From: Candidatus Desulfovibrio intestinipullorum
Lineage (GTDB): Bacteria > Desulfobacterota > Desulfovibrionia > Desulfovibrionales > Desulfovibrionaceae
Length of the DNA stretch: 64,000 nt
Direction of reading: 5' to 3'
NCBI GenBank assembly: GCA_019113165.1
Contig: DXHV01000077.1
Coordinates: 1-64,000, forward strand
Part shown: in pieces, positions 55,682 through 63,804 of the stretch
How the letters are laid out: each line of letters opens with the position of its first letter
Numbering within the stretch: the stretch's first letter is position 1
The notes under the pieces: model-generated
Told to the model about the DNA's origin: nothing
Seen by the model: the letters and a program-made list of their open reading frames with translations, nothing else
The model's database searches: none
Position numbers and translations under genes: made by a program

Positions 55682-56506
55682 TCAGGCTTCCATGATGCGA
55701 ATGTTGTCGAGCATGCTTCTTGTTGTCGGAACGAACTGATGCACGGAACTTCCGAGAACAGAAGAAAGCTCGGCAGCGGTCCGGGTGACTTCCTGTATGA
55801 GCTGTGCCGAAGACTGCTCATTGATGCGCACTGTAGGCACAGAGCAGCCGATGGTGGCAACAAGGGAATTGGTGTAGTTGAAAATGGGAGCAGCAACACA
55901 TCGGACACCGTGGAAAATTTCCTCGCAGTCAAAGGCTATTCCTTCCCGGCGGACCTGCGCGAGCTCATCGCAGAAGCGATTGACTGTTGCTACAGGCAGC
56001 TGTGGGTTTACTGTCCGCAATTCATTGAGGTAGTTGAGCAGCTCTCTTTCGCTCAGAAAGGCGCAGTAGATCTTGCCCGAAGCGGAAGGAAAGATGGGGA
56101 AGGACGATCCGATAATGGAGTCAAGGCGCAGGCTTTGCCAGGATACCTGCTGATCGATGACGACCATGTCCAGGTTCTGGGCCACGCAGAGGTTGACAGT
56201 TTCGTTGACCTTTTCCATCAGTTTGCGGCAGATGGGGCGTGCCTTGTCCGCAAGATTGTTGTTGGAGGCAATGCGCTGGCCAATCTTGTAAAACTTGAGT
56301 GTCAGGCTGTAGGCCCCTCCCCTGTTTTCATGCGAGACATAACCGAGGCTGCACAGCGTGAGCAGAATTCTTTGCAGTGTGCCCTTGGGCAGGCCACTGG
56401 CCTTGGTCAGCTCCTGCAGTTCCCACTTGGCCTGATGAGACATGAGTTCGACTATCCGAAAAGCTTTTCCCAGGACACCGATATTGTAGGCTTGTGGTAT
56501 TTCCAT
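55682..56506 (-). CDS. IclR family transcriptional regulator
   Basis: A 274-residue regulator. The N-terminal winged helix (about 10-75) has the recognition block LTKASGLPKGTLQRILLTLCSLGYV, and the C-terminal effector domain (about 85-260) has ASGKIYCAFLSERELL, RREGIAFDCEEIFHGVRCVAAPIF and SVPTVR. IclR proteins commonly control nearby catabolic and transport genes in response to small acids. It lies on the same strand as the BCCT-RidA-FAD cluster and downstream of it across an 850-base gap, and is the best candidate for its regulator. Confidence 0.93.
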   Translation of the reverse strand: MEIPQAYNIGVLGKAFRIVELMSHQAKWELQELTKASGLPKGTLQRILLTLCSLGYVSHENRGGAYSLTLKFYKIGQRIASNNNLADKARPICRKLMEKVNETVNLCVAQNLDMVVIDQQVSWQSLRLDSIIGSSFPIFPSASGKIYCAFLSERELLNYLNELRTVNPQLPVATVNRFCDELAQVRREGIAFDCEEIFHGVRCVAAPIFNYTNSLVATIGCSVPTVRINEQSSAQLIQEVTRTAAELSSVLGSSVHQFVPTTRSMLDNIRIMEA

Positions 56507-56790
56507 ATGTAATCCTTGATTTTTCCTTGAGTTTTTTGTGCGGTATACAGAAGAACTTAAAGTAACTGTTTGGTATCATATAAAAATTCACTGAGCGCTG
56601 TATGCCTGAATCACAAAATGTTGTCAAAAGGCAGGTTTGTCTGCGGGAGAAGTTTTTCTAAATGCCAATAAAAAAAAGCAGGTCAGAGGGACCCGCTTTT
56701 TTTCATATTCATCCTCTTGATGATGTATGAGCATTCGAGAAGAGCACAATATGTTTTTTATAACAGGATATAAAATTTTGCGGATCCATG
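56507..56790. other. Intergenic region upstream of iclR
   Basis: About 280 bases, AT-rich, containing the iclR promoter zone and the hairpin at 56665. No gene is visible. Confidence 0.5.
56665..56704. terminator. Bidirectional terminator-like hairpin
   Basis: AAAAAAGCAGGTC pairs with GGACCCGCTTTTTT (one mismatch) around a short loop. T tracts exist on both strands. It stands isolated between iclR and the structured-RNA element. Confidence 0.75.
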
Positions 56791-57047
56791 AACTACCTCG
56801 CACTTACGTGCGAGGTTTCACGGGGACGCTCCCCCGTTTTTAGCAATTCTCCGAGATCGAAACATTGGTGCAGATCTCGGATTACTGCGGGCGTGTCCAC
56901 AACGCCCCATCGAGTTCGAGCAGTTCCGAACCACTCGTCCCCGAATTCTTTTCAGCCTATATCTAGAGGCAAATGCGGCCGAATGTCAATTCAGTCCCGC
57001 TATCCATCCTCACGCTTACGCGTTGGGAATACCGCGGATTTTGTTAA
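56788..57047. ncRNA. Highly structured RNA element resembling IS200/IS605-associated OMEGA/HEARO RNA
   Basis: Five or more perfect stems follow one another: CCTCGCAC/GTGCGAGG (56796-56815), ACGGGG/CCCCGT (56820-56837), CCGAGATC/GATCTCGG (56851-56880), GGGCGT/ACGCCC (56889-56907) and nested CGAGT/ACTCG with TTCG/CGAA (56911-56937). A terminal hairpin followed on the minus strand by GGTAGTTCA is reminiscent of the right end of tnpB elements, while an ATGA just before the first stem on the plus strand fits the reported insertion context of HEARO RNAs (IscB partners). No tnpB, iscB or tnpA gene is present, so it is an orphan or remnant. Strand is therefore left open. The open frame crossing it is unlikely to be translated. 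Confidence 0.62.
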
Positions 57048-57356
57048 AATATCAAATTTTAGGCAGGTAACTTCTCCCGTTTATTAATAGTAATTTAAAT
57101 TATGTTTCTTTTATAGAAAAGTTTTTTTATGTATGTCAATACACTTATTTGTATAAAAATATTTTTTAAAAAAATGAAAGAAATTTTTTTAATGACAGAA
57201 AATATTTTCATACTATAGATCAAACTTTCTGTTCTTTTCTATGGGAGAAAGGCAGACTGACTACATACGTTGGCTGACGCACAGGCTCTGCCTCTTACAG
57301 GCAGGATACTACTTAATACAGGCAGGGCCCGTGAACTGTCAGCTCTGCTCCTGAGC
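57048..57356. other. AT-rich intergenic region downstream of BCCT gene
   Basis: About 310 bases, very AT-rich between 57060 and 57240, with no supported gene. It separates the structured-RNA element from the BCCT transporter gene. Confidence 0.5.
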
Positions 57357-58913
57357 CTAATTCTTCTTTTGTGTCTTGTAGCGTGCAGTCAGTATCAAGC
57401 CTTCCTTGACGATACACCAGCACAGGATGGCTGTCAGAATCATCATCAGCACCCCGCCGAAGACGAACATGCCTCGCAGGGCTGAAATGCCGCACAGGGT
57501 GATGACAGCCAGGGCAACACCACCCATGTTGCCACCCCACAGGACCTTCAGGAATTTGGGTGCTTCTTCCTCTGCCGAAATGCCACGGGTGGAAATGGTT
57601 GCCAGAACAGAACTCATGGGATCCACCAGGGTGACAAAGGATATCAGGGTGACAACAATAAAGAAGGCTATGAGAATGCCGCTGAAGGGGAAACGCTGCA
57701 AGATGCCTATGACCGTGGACTCAAGGCCCTGTGTCTGCACAAAGGTCCAGACATCGACTATATCCTTCCACTGGTAATAGATGGCAAGGCTTCCGAAGGT
57801 ATTGATCCACAGGAAAACGAACATGGAAGGAGCAAGGATATTCATAAGCAGGAACTGACGCACCGTGCGCCCCTTGCCAAGCCGTGCCAGGTACAGGCCG
57901 ATGGGCGGTCCATAGGCAAAAAAGGCCCCCATATAGACAATGAGCCAGGAGTCCGCCCATCTGTCCTTCAGAAATTCCGTGCTGACAAGTGTGCTGTGAC
58001 GGATAAAGTTCGTGAGCATGTAGCCGAAGGACTCTGTCCCCATATTCAGGATGAACAGGGTAGGTCCGCAGAAAAACACGTAGAACATCAGGATAAAGAA
58101 CATTCTTGTGTTCTGTGCGGCCAGAAAGTTCATGCCTTTTTTCAGACCGGTTGTGGAGGAAGTGACAAAGAAGACTGTGGAGACGACTGCCACACAGGCG
58201 TTCATGGCAAAGGTGCGCTCCAGGCCGGTCAGATAGGACAGACAGCTGGAGACCATCATGATGAGCGCACCGATGCTGCTTATGACGGTACAGCAGATGG
58301 AGAAGAGACAGGAGGCGTGAATGATGGTGCGGAACAGGGGACGATTCCTGGCGGGGAGACAGGGGGCAAGCCCGCTCATGATGGAGAGCGGCATTTTTTC
58401 ATTGAAGGCCATGAGGGCAAAGGCAACACCGCATATGGCGTAAATGCAGTACTGGGCAATGCTCCAGTGCATGGCTGACTGCGAGATGGCAAAGAGGGCC
58501 GCTTCGTGACTCTGAGGCTCAATACCGAGGTTCGTCGGAGGCTTCATGAGGTGGTAGATAGGCTCACCGATACCCCAGAACAGGATACCTATGCCTATGC
58601 CGGAACACAGGGAGATGGCGAACCATCTGAAGAAGGTAAAATCCGGTTTTGCATCAGGTCCGCCAATGCGGATGTCTCCTATGGGAGAGCAGATGATGCC
58701 GAAGGTGAAAAGCATGACCAGGAAGGCAACAAAGACCGAGGCCCAGCCCAGCTTGTCCACAATCTGGGCCTGCAGGGTATCCATGAAGTTGATGAAGCCT
58801 TCGGGAAACACCAGAGAACTGATGATGAAAGCAAAAACCGAACAAAATCCGATGAGAAAGGGGATGGTATCGAGACTTTTGGACCTGGGAGGCAAGTGTA
58901 AGTTCTTTTCCAT
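57357..58913 (-). CDS. BCCT family transporter lacking the usual tryptophan box
   Basis: A 518-residue secondary transporter with twelve hydrophobic helices. SLCSGIGIGILFWGIGEPIYH is the BCCT helix-3 glycine motif, and GPPIGLYLARLGKGRTVRQF follows helix 8. Family members move betaine, choline, carnitine or related zwitterions with Na+ or by exchange. The helix-8 tryptophan-rich motif that binds trimethylammonium groups in BetP-like proteins reads WLIVYMGAFFAYG here, so a substrate without a trimethylammonium group is plausible. It lies downstream of ridA and the FAD oxidoreductase gene on the same strand, suggesting uptake of the compound those enzymes oxidise. The Shine-Dalgarno is weak. Confidence 0.92.
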   Translation of the reverse strand: MEKNLHLPPRSKSLDTIPFLIGFCSVFAFIISSLVFPEGFINFMDTLQAQIVDKLGWASVFVAFLVMLFTFGIICSPIGDIRIGGPDAKPDFTFFRWFAISLCSGIGIGILFWGIGEPIYHLMKPPTNLGIEPQSHEAALFAISQSAMHWSIAQYCIYAICGVAFALMAFNEKMPLSIMSGLAPCLPARNRPLFRTIIHASCLFSICCTVISSIGALIMMVSSCLSYLTGLERTFAMNACVAVVSTVFFVTSSTTGLKKGMNFLAAQNTRMFFILMFYVFFCGPTLFILNMGTESFGYMLTNFIRHSTLVSTEFLKDRWADSWLIVYMGAFFAYGPPIGLYLARLGKGRTVRQFLLMNILAPSMFVFLWINTFGSLAIYYQWKDIVDVWTFVQTQGLESTVIGILQRFPFSGILIAFFIVVTLISFVTLVDPMSSVLATISTRGISAEEEAPKFLKVLWGGNMGGVALAVITLCGISALRGMFVFGGVLMMILTAILCWCIVKEGLILTARYKTQKKN

Positions 58914-59282
58914 GACGGGCTCGCTTTTCTTGGTGTATGAGCAATGAGCCGTGAGGATAGCCCGGCAAAACCTCCAAAAAACAGAGAAGTGCGAACAGAT
59001 TACGAGAGAGGAGGGGAGTGTCTTCTTGTACAGCCAGTCTCCTGAAGCGTGGAGGCTGCCATCAGCAGAAAGACAGAATTTGGAATGAGGAGTGGAATGG
59101 AGTACGTATGGGGAATTATCGCACAGAATTTTGGGGACTTACCGAAAATATATATCTATGCAGGGGCTCGGCGCAGGAGGGTGCCTGATACATGTCCAGG
59201 ATGCAAGGAAGACATCCTGGACATGTACGAGGTGTTTTTCCGGAGAGAAGATGCATGAGGAAGGGATACTGGACCAGGGAAG
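58914..59282. other. Intercistronic region ridA-BCCT
   Basis: About 370 bases without a gene, on the transcript path from ridA to the BCCT gene. It holds a 15-bp perfect hairpin at 59189-59227 and may have its own promoter for the transporter. Confidence 0.5.
59189..59227. repeat. 15-bp perfect inverted repeat between ridA and BCCT gene
   Basis: TACATGTCCAGGATG and CATCCTGGACATGTA flank a 9-base spacer. No T tract follows on either strand. It may be an mRNA hairpin, an attenuator or a protein-binding site. Confidence 0.7.
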
Positions 59283-59660
59283 TTATTCCTTGTAGCAGAC
59301 GGCGTCCATTTCGAGCAGGCAGCCGTGGGCAATATTGCTCACTTCCACGCAGACTCTGGCCGGACGGTGTGTCCCCATGAAGTTGGCGTAGACTTCATTG
59401 AAGGCATCGAAGTCATCCAGGTTGGTGATGAAGACCGTGGTCTTGGCGATGTCGGTAATGGCAAGGCCGGCTTCATCCAGGACAGCCTTGAGGTTGGCCA
59501 GAGTCTGGACAGCCTGTTCCTTCATGTTTGTGCCAATGACTTCGCCCGTCACGGGATGGAAGGGCACCTGGCCGCACAGATAGTAGGTGGAACCGGCCTG
59601 GACGCAGTGGGAGTAGGGGCCGACAGAGGCACAGGCTTTGGAAGCATGGATGAACTTCAT
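59283..59660 (-). CDS. ridA: RidA family enamine/imine deaminase
   Basis: A 125-residue YjgF/YER057c/UK114 protein. The carboxylate-binding arginine is present in RPARVCVEV, and the trimer-interface GPYSHCVQAG and LCGQVPFHP blocks are clear. RidA hydrolyses reactive imines and enamines made by amino-acid dehydratases or oxidases to 2-oxoacids and ammonia. Location right after the FAD amine oxidoreductase gene fits a role in hydrolysing its imine product. AAGGAG lies before the ATG. Confidence 0.94.
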   Translation of the reverse strand: MKFIHASKACASVGPYSHCVQAGSTYYLCGQVPFHPVTGEVIGTNMKEQAVQTLANLKAVLDEAGLAITDIAKTTVFITNLDDFDAFNEVYANFMGTHRPARVCVEVSNIAHGCLLEMDAVCYKE

Positions 59661-59703
59661 GGAATACTCCTTGAAAAGAGAGACGCTTTCACGTGTATGT
59701 CTT

Positions 59704-59733
59704 GGGACACCCGGTCATGGTGCCGGGTGTCCC
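59704..59733. repeat. 11-bp perfect inverted repeat between FAD oxidoreductase gene and ridA
   Basis: GGGACACCCGG (59704-59714) pairs with CCGGGTGTCCC (59723-59733) around an 8-base loop. It lies in the 167 bases between the two genes and lacks a T tract. Confidence 0.7.
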
Positions 59734-59827
59734 GGCAAAAACAGGAATCGGTACGTCTGAGGAAAGAAAAGACAAGGACGCAGGAATGTTTTTCTTTGTT
59801 CCCAGGAACTCTGGTTGGGACGGACCG

Positions 59828-61150
59828 CTAGATTTCTGTCTTTGCGTTGAATTCTTCCCACATGAGACGCACGGTGGCACCGATGGTGACCAGGGGTTCC
59901 GGCGGCAGATGGCTGGGGGTAGCAATACGGCGCAGGAAGCGAAGTTCCTCACTGTCTATGCCATTGATCCATTCGGCAACATAATGGCCCATCAGGCAGG
60001 TCTTGGCTACGCCGGCGCCTTCGCCACTTGCAGAAGCGTACACGCTGGGATGCTTCTGCACCATGAGCGGGCGGAAGTTCATGGTCATGTTGATCATGCC
60101 GCCATAGATGAATTCGAAGTTGACGTGCTTGATTTCGGGGAAGCGGTTTTCAAAGGCCCTGCGCAGCTTGGGAATGGCGCGGCGGATACGCTGGAAGGAC
60201 GTGGTGCGGTGGGTGCCGTAGCTGAAGCCGTTGCGGACAAAGATGCGGTTGTCGCGGGTGAAGCGCACGGTTGTACCGGCAGGATGACCGGCTGTGCAGC
60301 CCCAGGGCTTCACATCCTTGAAGTAGATCATTTCGTCGTCATTGAGCTGACGGGTGAAGGCTCCGTAGGAGAGCACGGGGCAGAAGGTATTCTTGACAAT
60401 GCCAAACTCTTCAATGAAGGGGCCGCCGGTCACGACGACGCTCTTGGCAGAGAGCTGCTTGCCGTTGAGCAGGGTGACGCGGGCACGGGCACCCTCCTCT
60501 ATGCGCATGACCGGGCAGTCTTCGAAGACGTCCACGTTCTCGGGCAGCACCGTGAACAGGCCGCGCAGCACGTCGGCAGGGTTCACAAGCAGCGTGCCGG
60601 GGGTGTACAGAGCCTTCTTGTAGTAGCGGGTGCCAAGGCGCTTGGCCAGCTCTTCACCCTCGTAGATCTCGTAGTTCACATTCATGTGCTGCAGTTCTTC
60701 GGCTTCCACGTCGATGAGCTTGAAGCTCTTGGTTTCGGCACAGCAGAGATACTTGCCGCAGGGATCCCAGTCGACGGAAATGCCGGAGTCTTCAATGGCC
60801 TTCTTCATGCGCCCAATGATGTAGGTATTGAGCTTGTAGTACATGAAGTTGTCGTCGAAGGTGGAATTGCCCTGGTCGCCAAAGTTGTGCGGCACGTCGA
60901 TGATGAAGCCGGCATTCTTGCCACTGTCGCCGTTGCCGATTTTGATGGCTTCGAAGACGGCAATGCGGGCATCGGGCTGCAGTTCGGCCAGACGGCTTGC
61001 ACATCCGTAGCCGCCGTAACCGGCGCCCACAATGATGTAGTCATACTCGTTGGCAATCTTGTCATGGCTCTTGAAGAGATGATCCTTGAAGGAGGACATT
61101 TCCAGCCAGCTCTGACCTGTGGTTGTGGGGAAACGCTTGACTTCACGCAT
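59828..61150 (-). CDS. FAD-dependent amine/amino-acid oxidoreductase (DAO fold)
   Basis: A 440-residue flavoprotein. The dinucleotide site YIIVGAGYGGYGCASRL starts near residue 38, GNGDSGKNAGFI near 72 is the second FAD contact of the DAO superfamily, and the C terminus has GGMINMTMNFRPLMVQ and the last FAD block SGEGAGVAKTCLMGHYVAEWI. Relatives oxidise primary or secondary amines such as D-amino acids, glycine or sarcosine to imines. In an anaerobe the electrons would go to a carrier rather than oxygen. An operator-like palindrome lies about 25 bases upstream of the start. Confidence 0.88.
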   Translation of the reverse strand: MREVKRFPTTTGQSWLEMSSFKDHLFKSHDKIANEYDYIIVGAGYGGYGCASRLAELQPDARIAVFEAIKIGNGDSGKNAGFIIDVPHNFGDQGNSTFDDNFMYYKLNTYIIGRMKKAIEDSGISVDWDPCGKYLCCAETKSFKLIDVEAEELQHMNVNYEIYEGEELAKRLGTRYYKKALYTPGTLLVNPADVLRGLFTVLPENVDVFEDCPVMRIEEGARARVTLLNGKQLSAKSVVVTGGPFIEEFGIVKNTFCPVLSYGAFTRQLNDDEMIYFKDVKPWGCTAGHPAGTTVRFTRDNRIFVRNGFSYGTHRTTSFQRIRRAIPKLRRAFENRFPEIKHVNFEFIYGGMINMTMNFRPLMVQKHPSVYASASGEGAGVAKTCLMGHYVAEWINGIDSEELRFLRRIATPSHLPPEPLVTIGATVRLMWEEFNAKTEI

Positions 61151-61174
61151 ATCAGTACCTGCCTTTGATATAAT

Positions 61175-61193
61175 ATACGTAGTATCTACGTAT
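61175..61193. promoter_or_regulatory. Operator-like palindrome upstream of FAD oxidoreductase gene
   Basis: ATACGTAG (61175-61182) and CTACGTAT (61186-61193) form a perfect 8-bp inverted repeat around TAT. It overlaps AT-rich sequence with possible -10 elements (TATATTAT on the minus strand) just before the gene. The size suits a dimeric regulator such as IclR. Confidence 0.6.
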
Positions 61194-61378
61194 TGTGAAA
61201 TTATTTTATATTAAATAGTGGTATTTCTCTGTGTGAAATACTGAACAGTTTCTTTGTATTTTTAATTTGAGAGTGCATCCTGACTGATAATTCGGCTTAA
61301 GACAAACATTCTCTCTGGCCTCTTGTGTGGTTTGTTGACTTTGTTATCCGCAAGTTACACTCTCATATTTTGCATGTA

Positions 61379-63529
61379 TCAGTTGTGACGCAGGACAATG
61401 CGAGCGTCGGCAATGGCAAGACCCTTTTCCCATGCAAAGACAGGATTGAGGTCCACCTCTGCAATGTCGGAGAGTTCGCTCACCATGTAGGAAACCGTGC
61501 ACACGGCCTGGGCCAAGGCATCAAGGTCGCAGGGCCTGGCGCCACGTGCTCCCTGGAGCAGGGGCAGCCCCTTGATTTCGCGAATCATTCTCTGGCAGGC
61601 AGGGAGGTTGACCGGAGCAACGCGGAAGGACACGTCCTTGAGAACTTCCACGAAGATGCCGCCGAGGCCAAACATCACTGTCGGACCGAAGGTGGTGTCA
61701 TGGCTGGAGCCAATGATGCATTCCACGCCGGACTTGAGCATGGGGGTGAGCATGACGCCGAAGATGTCGGCTGTGCTCTTGTAGTTGCGACCATTGCTGA
61801 CCAGACGGTCATAGGCCTCGCGAGCAGCCTGGGCAGAATCGATGTTCAGGGCGACGCCGCCGGCATCTGTCTTGTGCAGGATGTCGGGAGAGACAATCTT
61901 CATGACTGCCTTGCCGCCAATCTTTTCCCAGAGGGCTGCTGCCTCATCGGCAGAGGTGGCAAGATAGTGGTCGGGCAGAGGCATGCCGTAGGCTTTCAGA
62001 ATCTCGCGGGCTTCGGTCTCGACGAGATTGACGCGGCCCTGGGCACGAACATTGGCGAAGATGGCCTGGGCCTTTTCAAGGCGGTCTGCAGGCAGGGCAG
62101 GAGCCTGGGAATCCATTTCTTCCCTGAGGATGCTGCGTCTTGTGCTGTATTCGACGAGCATGCCCATGGTGCGGACGGCTTCGTCAATGGCGCCGAAAAC
62201 AGGCACGCCGTTTTCGCTCAGGTACTTGAGACATTCAGGCTGCTGGGCCTGGTAGATGGAGTGCATGACAACGGGCTTGCTGCTCTTGTTCACGCGGGCG
62301 GCCATGCTCCTGGCAACGTCCATTTCCAGAACACGGAATTCCTCGGACAGGTCGGCGTAGCCACCATAGAGACCGACGATGACAACGCCGTCCACATCGG
62401 GGTCATTGAGCAGGATGTCCAGGCAGCGATCGAAGACCCACATGTCGCCTTCGGGCGTACCGGCCAGGTCCACGGGATTCTTGATGGGGCAGTGCGGCTT
62501 GAGGACAGCGCGCAGCTTTTCCTGAGTGGCGTCGCTCAGCACGGGCGCTTCGAGACCGTAGGTTTCGCAGAAGTCCGTGGCCATGACGCCGTGGCCTCCA
62601 CCGTCGGTGAGAATGGCAATGCGCTTGCCAGTGGCAGGCTTGCACTTGGAGAAGGCTTCGGCGGCATCAAGGAGGTCGTTGGGCGTGTTAACGCGGACAA
62701 CGCCGGCCTGGGCCAGGGCGGCATCAAAGATTTTTTCACTGCCGGCCAGGGAGCCTGTATGAGAGGCTGCGGCACGGGCACCGGCGGCGCTGCGGCCGAT
62801 CTTGATGGCAACGATGGGACGCTGCAGGGAGGTTCTGCGGGCTGCTTCAAGGAATTTGCGGCCATCTTCTTCATTTTCGACACGCAGGCCTTCCATGTAC
62901 AGAAGCAGAACCTTGGTGTGGGTGTCGTTTTCTATGTAGCGAACGAAGTCATTGAAGCGGAGATCCATCTGGTTGCCGATGGTTGCCCAGCAGCTGTAGC
63001 CCAGGTTGCGCTTTTTGGCATTGAAGTTGATGTCGATGCCGAAGTTGCCGCTCTGCAGGACCAGGCTCATGGGACCGGGAGCAAGGTCGATGATGCTGGC
63101 GTTGAGGCTGACAGCGGAGCTGTACATGCCCATGCAGTTGGGACCCATGATGCGCATGTTGCCGCGGCGGGCAATCTCGAGCATCTTGCGTTCGATTTCC
63201 TTGCCTTCCTCGCCTGTTTCACCAAAGCCCGTGGAGACGACAATGCCTGTCTTGACGCCTTTTTCCACGCACTGTTCGATGATGGGAAGAATGTATTTGG
63301 GAGCAATGGCGATGATGGCCAGATCCACCTCTCCGGGAACGGAGAGAATGTCGGGATAGGTCGGATAGCCAAGAATTTGTCCGCCAGAGCGGGAAACCAG
63401 AAAGATGTCACCCTGGAACTTGTTGTCTATCAGACTTTTGGCAGTCCAGTAGCCGTACTTCTTTGTATCGGAAGAAGCACCGATAAGTGCAACGCTTTTG
63501 GGCTGGAAAAGGGGAAGAAGGTCGGACAT
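61379..63529 (-). CDS. Acetate--CoA ligase (ADP-forming) family protein, fused alpha-beta
   Basis: A 716-residue protein with the order of fused ADP-forming acyl-CoA synthetases: CoA-binding Rossmann domain (FQPKSVALIGASSDTKKYGY, about 7-130), succinyl-CoA-ligase-like domains with LTDGGGHGVMATDFC carrying the phospho-accepting His region near 300, and an ATP-grasp domain at about 490-716 (KIVSPDILHKTDAGGVALNI, VMFGLGGIFVEVLKDVSFR). It converts acyl-CoA plus ADP and phosphate to the acid, CoA and ATP. GGAG precedes the ATG at 63529. It lies 57 bases after the ferredoxin-subunit gene, so it probably uses the acyl-CoA made by the adjoining oxidoreductase. Confidence 0.93.
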   Translation of the reverse strand: MSDLLPLFQPKSVALIGASSDTKKYGYWTAKSLIDNKFQGDIFLVSRSGGQILGYPTYPDILSVPGEVDLAIIAIAPKYILPIIEQCVEKGVKTGIVVSTGFGETGEEGKEIERKMLEIARRGNMRIMGPNCMGMYSSAVSLNASIIDLAPGPMSLVLQSGNFGIDINFNAKKRNLGYSCWATIGNQMDLRFNDFVRYIENDTHTKVLLLYMEGLRVENEEDGRKFLEAARRTSLQRPIVAIKIGRSAAGARAAASHTGSLAGSEKIFDAALAQAGVVRVNTPNDLLDAAEAFSKCKPATGKRIAILTDGGGHGVMATDFCETYGLEAPVLSDATQEKLRAVLKPHCPIKNPVDLAGTPEGDMWVFDRCLDILLNDPDVDGVVIVGLYGGYADLSEEFRVLEMDVARSMAARVNKSSKPVVMHSIYQAQQPECLKYLSENGVPVFGAIDEAVRTMGMLVEYSTRRSILREEMDSQAPALPADRLEKAQAIFANVRAQGRVNLVETEAREILKAYGMPLPDHYLATSADEAAALWEKIGGKAVMKIVSPDILHKTDAGGVALNIDSAQAAREAYDRLVSNGRNYKSTADIFGVMLTPMLKSGVECIIGSSHDTTFGPTVMFGLGGIFVEVLKDVSFRVAPVNLPACQRMIREIKGLPLLQGARGARPCDLDALAQAVCTVSYMVSELSDIAEVDLNPVFAWEKGLAIADARIVLRHN

Positions 63530-63550
63530 GGATCTCTCCGTTTGAGGGGT

Positions 63551-63578
63551 CTGGCGGATTTTGTGCAAAATCCGCCAG
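63551..63578. repeat. 13-bp perfect inverted repeat between ferredoxin and acyl-CoA synthetase genes
   Basis: CTGGCGGATTTTG and CAAAATCCGCCAG are separated by only two bases, in the 57-base gap between the two genes. No T tract follows, so readthrough or RNA processing is more likely than termination. Confidence 0.7.
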
Positions 63579-63586
63579 AAGGCAGG

Positions 63587-63802
63587 TTAGTTTTCCACAA
63601 CAACGCCAATGGCTATGTCAGGGCACACAATGCCGCAGATGTTGCAGCGTATACACTTGTCGGGCTGAACCCGCTCAACATAGTTGTATCCCTGGCCATT
63701 AATCTCGGTTCCTATGGCAAGGACCTGTTTGGGACAGGCATCGACGCACAGTCCACAGGATTTGCAGCGGCGGGTATCAATGACATGGGTCTTCTTGCTC
63801 AT
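63587..63802 (-). CDS. 2-oxoacid:ferredoxin oxidoreductase delta (ferredoxin) subunit
   Basis: A 71-residue 2[4Fe-4S] protein. Two motifs CKSCGLCVDACPK and CIRCNICGIVCPD give eight cluster ligands. Delta subunits of pyruvate, ketoisovalerate or 2-oxoglutarate:ferredoxin oxidoreductases look like this and carry electrons from the TPP subunit to ferredoxin. AGGGGG precedes the ATG and the gene starts two bases after the upstream stop, in a tight operon. Confidence 0.9.
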   Translation of the reverse strand: MSKKTHVIDTRRCKSCGLCVDACPKQVLAIGTEINGQGYNYVERVQPDKCIRCNICGIVCPDIAIGVVVEN

Positions 63803-63804
63803 GG

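Noticed and set aside
56788..57087. A 99-codon open frame over the structured-RNA element
   Set aside because: No ribosome binding site, unusual composition, and the DNA is a series of perfect stems; a structured RNA explains it better.
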